This document shows positions 58,011 through 64,000 of a stretch of DNA of 64,000 nucleotides, piece after piece. The number at the start of each line of letters is the position of its first letter. Position 1 is the stretch's first letter. A program made the translations under genes and the position numbers. A model generated the notes under the pieces. That model did no database searches and had not been told where the DNA came from. It worked only from the letters and a program-made list of their open reading frames with translations. This DNA is from Lichenicoccus roseus (GTDB lineage Bacteria; Pseudomonadota; Alphaproteobacteria; Acetobacterales; Acetobacteraceae): NCBI RefSeq assembly GCF_005844085.1, contig NZ_VCDI01000003.1:334374-398373 (forward strand), read 5' to 3'.

Positions 58011-59468
58011 TCACTGGATGATCCGCGCGTGCTTCCGGCTGTAGCCGAAATAGATCACGAACCCGATCGCCAGCCACACGAACAGCCGGATCCAGGTCAG
58101 CCCGTCGAGCGACGCCATCAGGGCGAGACAGGACAGGATGCCGAGGACCGGCACGATCGGCCCACCCGCCACCCGGAATGCTCGCGGCCGGTCCGGATCG
58201 CGCCGGCGAAGCACCAGCACGCCGCCGCATACGATGACGAAGGCGAGCAGGGTGCCGATCGAGGTCATGTGGCCGAGTTCGCTGATCGGCAGGAAGGCGC
58301 ACAGCACGCCGGTGAGGCCCATGAACAGCAGGTTGGAGCGCCAGGGCGTGCGCCAGGTGGGATGGATGTCGGAGAAGAAGCCCGGCAGCAGGCCGTCGCG
58401 CGACATCGCGTAGAACACCCGGCTCTGGCCGAGCAGCAGCACCAGCATGACGGACGTGAAGCCGCAGATGATGCCGAACTTCACCAGCTCCTTGAGGAAG
58501 TGATACGGCGTGACGTCGATCGCGCTGGCCACCGGGGCGGCGTCGTTCAGCATCGCCTTGTAGTTGACCAGCCCGGTCAGCACGAACGAGAACGCGACGT
58601 AGGCGAGCGAGCACACCACCAGGCTGCCGAGAATGCCGATCGGCATGTCGCGCGACGGATTGCGGGTCTCCTGGGCCGCGGTGGACACCGCGTCGAAGCC
58701 GACATAAGCGAAGAAGATCGTGCCGGCTGCGCGCATGATGCCGGAATAGCCGAAGTGCCCGAAGGTGCCGTCGTTGGGCGGGATGAACGGCGTGTAGTTG
58801 GCGGTGTTGATGTACGGGATGCCGAAGCCGATCACCGCGAGGATGACGGCGACCTTGATCACCACGATCACCGCATTGACACGCGCACTCTCGGATATGC
58901 CGCGTATCAGCAGCATCGAGATCGCGACGATGACGAATACCGCGGGCAGGTTCATCAATCCGGGCGCGGTCGTGCCGTCGGCAAGCTTCACCGTCTCGAA
59001 CGGCGAGGCGAGCAGGCGCGGCGGCAGGTAGATGCCGAAATCGCGCAGCAGCGAGTTCACGTAGCGCGACCAGCTCACCGCCACGGTCGCCGCACCCACG
59101 GCATATTCCAGCACCAGGTCCCAGCCGATGATCCAGGCGACCAGCTCACCCAGCGTCGCGTAGGCATAGGTGTAGGCGCTGCCGGCGATCGGGATCATGC
59201 TCGACAGCTCGCTGTAGCACAGCCCGGCGAAGCCGCAGCCGATGGCCGCCACCAGGTAGGAGATCACCACCGCCGGCCCGGCATTCTCCGAGGCCGCGAT
59301 CCCGGTCAGCGAGAACAGCCCGGCGCCGATGGTGCAGCCGATGCCGAGCAGGACCAGGTTGACCGGCCCCAGCACCCGGCGCAGGGCATGGCCGTCGTCT
59401 GTCGTCTGCAGGCTCTCGATCGATTTGCGTCGCCAGAGCGAGCCATTGGGTGCGGTGACCTGCGACAT
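58011..59468 (-). CDS. APC family amino acid permease
   Basis: The 485-residue protein has twelve or more helices. Helix 1 is the substrate-binding IGCTIGAGLFSLTG, and ELSSMIPIAGSAYTYAYATLGE and FFAYVGFDAVSTAAQETRNPSRDMPIGI are typical of the cationic amino acid transporter subgroup of APC. It imports an amino acid, probably basic, or exchanges it. It stands alone on its strand, reading toward the LOV gene. Confidence 0.9.
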   Translation of the reverse strand: MSQVTAPNGSLWRRKSIESLQTTDDGHALRRVLGPVNLVLLGIGCTIGAGLFSLTGIAASENAGPAVVISYLVAAIGCGFAGLCYSELSSMIPIAGSAYTYAYATLGELVAWIIGWDLVLEYAVGAATVAVSWSRYVNSLLRDFGIYLPPRLLASPFETVKLADGTTAPGLMNLPAVFVIVAISMLLIRGISESARVNAVIVVIKVAVILAVIGFGIPYINTANYTPFIPPNDGTFGHFGYSGIMRAAGTIFFAYVGFDAVSTAAQETRNPSRDMPIGILGSLVVCSLAYVAFSFVLTGLVNYKAMLNDAAPVASAIDVTPYHFLKELVKFGIICGFTSVMLVLLLGQSRVFYAMSRDGLLPGFFSDIHPTWRTPWRSNLLFMGLTGVLCAFLPISELGHMTSIGTLLAFVIVCGGVLVLRRRDPDRPRAFRVAGGPIVPVLGILSCLALMASLDGLTWIRLFVWLAIGFVIYFGYSRKHARIIQ

Positions 59469-59615
59469 CCGATCCGTCTCCCTCCCGGTGTTCGCACCGG
59501 GTCACGTCTGTTTTGCCTGCCCGGAGGCCAGCCGGCGGTTCCGCCGCTTGCCGTGCTGCGCTAGGATGACCAGCTGATTGTCCGGCCAGTTGAACCTACT
59601 TGAACCTTGCATGCC

Positions 59616-59638
59616 AGCCCCCCGCCGAACGAGGGGCT
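59616..59638 (+). promoter_or_regulatory. Hairpin in the glyA leader
   Basis: AGCCCC (59616-59621) pairs with GGGGCT (59633-59638) across an 11-base loop, about 20 bases before the glyA start and just ahead of its ribosome binding site (GGAG). It could modulate translation. No known riboswitch pattern was recognised. Confidence 0.3.
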
Positions 59639-59659
59639 CAGGTGAAATGGAGCCTGCCG

Positions 59660-60988
59660 ATGCCCGACCACTCAATCCCTGGCCAGCCCGCGCCGGGTAG
59701 TCTGGAAGCCGGGCTGCACCGGTTCTTCTCGACCTCGCTGCATGACGCGGACCCGGAGCTGGCGGCGACGATCGATGCGGAGCTGCTGCGCCAGCAGGAC
59801 GGGATCGAGCTGATCGCCAGCGAGAACCTGGTATCCCGTGCGGTGCTCGAGGCGCAGGGTAGCGTGCTGACCAACAAGTATGCCGAGGGGTATCCGGGCC
59901 GGCGCTACTACGGCGGCTGCGTCGAGGTCGACCGCGCCGAGACGCTCGCGCTGGATCGCGTGAAGCGGCTGTTCTCGGTGCAGTATGCGAACGTGCAGCC
60001 GCATTCCGGCGCACAGGCCAACCAGGCGGTGTTCCTGGCGCTGCTCAATGCCGGCGACACCATCCTGGGCATGAGCCTGGCGTCGGGCGGCCACCTCACG
60101 CATGGCGCGGCGCCCAACCTGTCCGGCAAGTGGTTCAACGCGATCCAGTACGGCGTCCGGCGCGATGACGGGCTGCTCGACTACGAGGAACTCGAGCAGC
60201 TTGCCCGCGAGCACAAGCCACGCCTGATCATCGCCGGCGGCTCCGCCTATCCGCGCATCATCGACTTCGCCCGCATCCGCGCGGTGGCCGACGAGGTCGG
60301 CGCCTTCTTCATGGTCGACATGGCGCATTTTGCCGGCCTGGTCGCGGCAGGGCTGTATCCCAGCCCGCTGCCGCACGCGCACGTCGTCACCAGCACCACC
60401 CACAAGACCCTGCGTGGCCCACGCGGCGGGCTGATCCTGTCCAACGATCCGGAGCTCGGGCGCAAGTTCAACTCGGCGGTGTTTCCCGGCCTGCAGGGCG
60501 GTCCGTTGATGCATGTGATCGCCGCCAAGGCGGTGGCATTCGGCGAGGCGCTGCGGCCGGACTTCAAGCTCTATCAGCAGGCGGTGGTCGAGAATGCGCG
60601 CGTGCTGGCGGGAACGCTGGTCGAGACCGGGCTCGCGATCGTCACTGGCGGCACCGACAGCCATCTGCTGCTGGTCGATCTGCGGCCGAAGCAAGTCACC
60701 GGCAAGGTGGCGGAGGCGACACTTGAGCGCGCCGGCATCACCGCCAACAAGAATGCCATCCCGTACGATCCGGAGAAGCCGGCGATCACCTCCGGCATCC
60801 GGCTCGGCAGCCCGGCAGCGACCAGCCGCGGCTTCGGGCCGGAGGAGTTCCGCGCCGTCGGGCTGATGATCGACGAGGTGCTTGACGGGCTCGGCGGCTC
60901 GAAGGACGGCAGCAACGCGACCGTCGAGGCGGCGGTGCACGAGAAGGTCAGGGCGCTGTGCGCGCGGTTCCCGATCTACCGCCGCTGA
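59660..60988 (+). CDS. glyA: Serine hydroxymethyltransferase
   Basis: The 442-residue PLP enzyme exchanges serine and glycine through tetrahydrofolate. It has [48 protein letters not shown] and the PLP lysine in [16 protein letters not shown]. The ATG at 59660 has GGAG eight bases upstream and gives the normal N-terminus; an in-frame extension starts at 59600. It converges on the deacylase gene. Confidence 0.97.
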   Translation: MPDHSIPGQPAPGSLEAGLHRFFSTSLHDADPELAATIDAELLRQQDGIELIASENLVSRAVLEAQGSVLTNKYAEGYPGRRYYGGCVEVDRAETLALDRVKRLFSVQYANVQPHSGAQANQAVFLALLNAGDTILGMSLASGGHLTHGAAPNLSGKWFNAIQYGVRRDDGLLDYEELEQLAREHKPRLIIAGGSAYPRIIDFARIRAVADEVGAFFMVDMAHFAGLVAAGLYPSPLPHAHVVTSTTHKTLRGPRGGLILSNDPELGRKFNSAVFPGLQGGPLMHVIAAKAVAFGEALRPDFKLYQQAVVENARVLAGTLVETGLAIVTGGTDSHLLLVDLRPKQVTGKVAEATLERAGITANKNAIPYDPEKPAITSGIRLGSPAATSRGFGPEEFRAVGLMIDEVLDGLGGSKDGSNATVEAAVHEKVRALCARFPIYRR

Positions 60989-61004
60989 GACGCGGGCCAG
61001 CCGG

Positions 61005-62027
61005 CTAGTCGTCGAGGAAGTGCGCCAGGCGCATGGCGGTGTGGCCACGCGTCGGGCGCAGGCTCGGCATCACCAGCAGGCAATCGTCGTAGGGCGTGTA
61101 GATCGGCGTGGTGCCGTCATGGGCGATCAGGGTGCCCTGCTTGGCGATCACTTCGCCGCCGCGATACGGGCGCACGAAGCTGAAGCTGCTGGTGGCGGCA
61201 TTGACGGCGTGGGTGACCTCGGCATTCCGCCGCCCGCTCGACAGGGCCGCCGGCATCGGCGCCGTGCCCTCGAATTCGTGGCGCGGACTGGCCAGCCCGG
61301 TCATGTGCAGCAGGGTGGCGACCGACAGGCGCGCCATGCGCACCGTTGCCTCTTCCCAGTGCGGCCCGGCCTCGACCAGGCAGGCGATGCGCGGGTCATC
61401 CTCGTCGGCAAAGCCGCCATAGTCGATCAGGCGCGGCCCGCTGCTGTGGCCGCGATCGGCCACCACCAGCGGCGGCACGCCGATGCTGCGCGCCAGCCGG
61501 CGACCCTTGGCGGTCGGGCCGCTGAGGATGAGCGGGTCGGACGGCCAGAGCATCGAGTGCAGGTCTAGCAGGATGTCGGCGCTGTCGATGATCGGCTGCA
61601 CCGCGCGGGCCCGGGACAACTCCAGCGAGTCGCGGCTGCTGGCCAGCACGGCGCGGTCCCAGAGCCGGTTCATGTCCTCCTCGACGAAGCGCGAGGCGGT
61701 AGGGTGTGCAGGATCGAAGCGCGCGAAAGCGGCAAGGTTGAGAAAGCCCAGCGTCAGCCTGCCGCGTGCCGGCCGGATCCGCGCGCGCAGCAGATCGTCG
61801 AGCGCGATCGCGCCGGCGATCTCGTTGCCGTGCATCAGCGCGGTGATCACCACATGCGGCCCCGGCTGCACCGCCTCGAAATGCATGAAGCCGGCGACCC
61901 CGCAATTGCCCTGGGTCCAGTCCGACAGGTCAGGCGCCCGGAGCCGCACGTCGAAGCGAGGCAGGCCACTCCCAGCCGATGCCGGACCGAGGCCCGGAAG
62001 CGGATAGGGCGGCCGCTCCTCGCTCAT
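61005..62027 (-). CDS. Succinylglutamate desuccinylase/aspartoacylase family hydrolase
   Basis: The 340-residue zinc hydrolase has ALMHGNEIAGA with the zinc His and Glu, VEEDMNRLWDR with the substrate Asn-Arg, and DLHSMLWPS with the second zinc His. Members deacylate N-acyl amino acids. The start overlaps the stop of the ArgE-type gene by four bases, so both are probably part of the same N-acyl-amino-acid pathway. The exact substrate is unknown. Confidence 0.88.
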   Translation of the reverse strand: MSEERPPYPLPGLGPASAGSGLPRFDVRLRAPDLSDWTQGNCGVAGFMHFEAVQPGPHVVITALMHGNEIAGAIALDDLLRARIRPARGRLTLGFLNLAAFARFDPAHPTASRFVEEDMNRLWDRAVLASSRDSLELSRARAVQPIIDSADILLDLHSMLWPSDPLILSGPTAKGRRLARSIGVPPLVVADRGHSSGPRLIDYGGFADEDDPRIACLVEAGPHWEEATVRMARLSVATLLHMTGLASPRHEFEGTAPMPAALSSGRRNAEVTHAVNAATSSFSFVRPYRGGEVIAKQGTLIAHDGTTPIYTPYDDCLLVMPSLRPTRGHTAMRLAHFLDD

Positions 62028-63196
62028 GCCGGCCGGGCCAGGCCGGCGGCGAGGCGTCGTATGAAGCCGTCGCAGGCATCGAGCTGGTCACGCGCGATCC
62101 ATTCATCGGCCTTGTGCGCCTGGGCGATGTCGCCCGGGCCGCAGACGATGCTGGCGATGCCGGCGTTCTGGTAGATGCCGGCCTCGGTGCCATAGGAGAC
62201 CTTGCCGTGCGCGTTGGCGCCGGATGCCTGCTTGACCAGCGCCACCAGCGCATGGTCGGGGTCGAGCGACAGCGGCGGCAGCAGGTGCAGCGGCTCGAAG
62301 TCGAAGCCGGTCGCGGGGTCGACGGCGTGCATCCAGGGCTCGATCGCGGCGGCGGCGTGACGTCGCAGCCGGTCGAGCTCGAGTTCGGCATCGTCACCCG
62401 GGATGGTGCGCCATTCCATCTCGAACACCGCCCGCTCGGGAATGATGTTCAGGATCGAGCCGCCTTCCACCAGTCCGGTGTGGATGGTGCTGTGCGGCGG
62501 CTCGAAGCCGTCCTCGCGCTTTCCCTCGGCCTGCAGGCGGCGGGACTCGGCGGCAATCCATGCGATCGCCTCGGACGCCGCGTGGATGGCGTTGACGCCG
62601 AGCGCCGGCTGGCTCGAATGGCCCGGCCGGCCGCGCGCGGTGACACGCACCGACAGGCGGCCCTTGTGTGCGGTGATCGGCTTCATGCCGGACGGCTCGC
62701 CGATGACGCAGAGCGACGGCTTGAGCCGGCCCTGCTCGAGATCGCGCACCAGCACCTGCGCGCCCTCGCAATCCACTTCCTCGTTGTAGGAGATGAAGAG
62801 ATGCACCGGCCGCTGCAGCGCAAGCGCCTTCAGGTCGGGCACGGCGGCGAGGCAGGAGGCGACGAAACCCTTCATGTCGACGGCGCCGCGGCCATAGAAC
62901 CGGCCATCCCTGCCGGTGAGGCGGAACGGATCGGTGCTCCAGGCCTGGCCGTCGACCGGCACGGTGTCGACATGGCCGGACAGGGCGAGGCCGCCCTCGA
63001 CCTCCGGTCCGATGATGGCGTGCAGGTTGGCCTTCCGGCCGGTCTCGTCATGGGTCAGCCGGTAGCCGACCTCGTGGCGGTCGAGATAGGCGCGCACCCA
63101 GTCGATCAGCGGCAGGTTGGAGTTTCGGCTGGTGGTGTCGAACCCGACCAGTGCCTCGAGGATCCCGGCTGTGCTCGTTTGGTCTGTGGCAGGCAT
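62024..63196 (-). CDS. argE: Acetylornithine deacetylase (ArgE type)
   Basis: The 390-residue M20 peptidase family enzyme has zinc residues in LSGHVDTVPVDGQ, GRGAVDMKGFV and SYNEEVDCEGAQVL, with GRPGHSSQP near 190 in the dimer domain and GTEAGIYQNAGI near the end. ArgE releases ornithine from N-acetylornithine, but other M20 deacylases look alike, so the symbol is provisional. It is the first gene of a two-gene unit with the overlapping deacylase. Confidence 0.85.
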   Translation of the reverse strand: MPATDQTSTAGILEALVGFDTTSRNSNLPLIDWVRAYLDRHEVGYRLTHDETGRKANLHAIIGPEVEGGLALSGHVDTVPVDGQAWSTDPFRLTGRDGRFYGRGAVDMKGFVASCLAAVPDLKALALQRPVHLFISYNEEVDCEGAQVLVRDLEQGRLKPSLCVIGEPSGMKPITAHKGRLSVRVTARGRPGHSSQPALGVNAIHAASEAIAWIAAESRRLQAEGKREDGFEPPHSTIHTGLVEGGSILNIIPERAVFEMEWRTIPGDDAELELDRLRRHAAAAIEPWMHAVDPATGFDFEPLHLLPPLSLDPDHALVALVKQASGANAHGKVSYGTEAGIYQNAGIASIVCGPGDIAQAHKADEWIARDQLDACDGFIRRLAAGLARPA

Positions 63197-63265
63197 TCCG
63201 GCAGTCTATACGGGGCATCCGGCGCGGCAATGGTGTCTGTGGCGCGACTGAGGCGACTGGGACCT

Positions 63266-64000
63266 GATGGCGACGGCTACGACCACCCTGCACCCGATGC
63301 ACCGGCTCTGGCGCCTGCTTCCAGCCGAACGGCGACGGTTGCTGCTGGCACGGGGCGCCGCCCTGCTGGCGCCGAAACCCGATCGCCGGCCACCGGCGCA
63401 CTGCGATGGCGTCGTCGTCGGTGGCGAGATCGGGCGTGCATCGGGCCTCGGCGAGGCGGCGCGCATCATGCACCGTGCCCTGGAGGGCCTTGGCGTTCCC
63501 ACCGCCGCGCTGCGGGCCGGGCTGGATGTTCCCGGCGAGATCGTCCCGGCCGGCGATGCGACCGGCCGCCGCGACCTGCCGCCGCCTGCCGCGCTGCTGC
63601 TGCACGTCAACGCTCCGGTGCTGCCGGCCGCGTTGCTGAGGCTGCCGCGCGGCGTGCTGCATGGCCGCCGGGTGATCGGCTACTGGGCCTGGGAGCTGCC
63701 TTCGGTACCCCCGAGCTGGCGGCCCGCTGCGTCCTGCGTGCACGAGGTCTGGGCGCCTTCGCGCTTCACCGCGTCCGCGCTGGAAGCGTTGCTGCCCGGC
63801 CGGGTCAGGGTGGTGCCGATCCCGATCGCCTCCAGCCCGCCATTGCCCGCGCCGCTGGGACGTGACGCCTTCGGGCTGCCGGAGGCGGCGGTGGTGGTGC
63901 TGGTCTCGTTCAGCGTCGCCTCCGCCTTCGAACGCAAGAACCCGCTGGGCGCGATTGCCGCGTTCCGTAAAGCCTTCGGCAACCGGTCCGACCGTATCCT
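63266..64000 (+). CDS. Glycosyltransferase, family 4-like (partial, cut by window end)
   Basis: Reading from the ATG gives 244+ residues with no stop. The first half contains GGEIGRASGLGEAARIMHRALE, and then YWAWELPSVPPSW, VHEVWAPSRFTASALEAL and VRVVPIPIA, followed by the start of the second Rossmann domain (FSVASAFERKNPLGAIAAFRKAFG). This is the pattern of GT-B enzymes that build exopolysaccharide or lipopolysaccharide. The C-terminal domain lies outside the window. Confidence 0.85.

Overview
The window is a 64 kb stretch of high-GC chromosome from an alphaproteobacterium. The gene content (Bpt-type N-end-rule transferase, GluQRS, short LOV protein, OprB porin, Asp-type HemB, many G/C-ending codons) best fits the Rhodospirillales, probably Acetobacteraceae. 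That placement is an inference from family content; there is no rRNA or other marker in the window. I see no tRNA, rRNA, CRISPR array, integrase or transposase, so this looks like core chromosome with a few accessory inserts.

Layout. 1-1.6 kb: the end of an unknown gene and a family 2 glycosyltransferase whose 3' end appears frameshifted. 1.6-6.6 kb: small proteins, a DUF427 protein, an MscS channel fused to a cyclic-nucleotide-binding-like domain, an HD-GYP phosphodiesterase and an HNH nuclease. 6.7-9.2 kb: gluQ and a GH13 glycosidase. 9.6-13.0 kb: a chemoreceptor and an OprB porin in a slightly different base composition. 13.1-16.6 kb: a TetR/SDR divergent pair with a palindromic operator candidate, then a DeoR/MFS pair. 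16.7-19.1 kb: two tandem class I aminotransferases. 19.1-25.0 kb: an outward-reading operon (secreted S9A peptidase, PepSY-type membrane protein, TonB-dependent receptor) with a Fur-box-like inverted repeat upstream. 25.1-30.2 kb: an esterase, a PaiB-like protein, an AraC regulator, a Fic-fold protein whose active site is lost, and a DUF3108 protein.

30.3-37.7 kb holds gph, divergent from a tightly packed run glmU-glmS-fdhD-thiO-thiS-thiG-thiE. Several stop and start codons overlap, which ties cell-wall amino-sugar synthesis, formate dehydrogenase maturation and thiazole synthesis to one likely transcript. 37.7-48.3 kb: a 2-oxoglutarate oxygenase, a metallophosphatase, a ribose-type ABC importer followed by a PfkB sugar kinase and cysteine synthase, a beta-hydroxyacid dehydrogenase/MFS pair and a lipoprotein. 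48.4-56.3 kb: parC, a GT-D/TPR-like fusion, bpt, a penicillin acylase family hydrolase and hemB.

56.4-64 kb: a Phd/VapC toxin-antitoxin module with a perfect operator-like repeat, a short LOV photoreceptor, an amino acid permease, glyA, an aspartoacylase-like deacylase overlapping an ArgE-type deacetylase, and a family 4-like glycosyltransferase cut by the window end. The points most worth following are the pseudo-Fic protein, the iron-box S9A/PepSY/TonB-receptor operon, the glmUS-fdhD-thi overlap chain and the LOV protein. I did not find a clear new multi-gene defence or mobile system.
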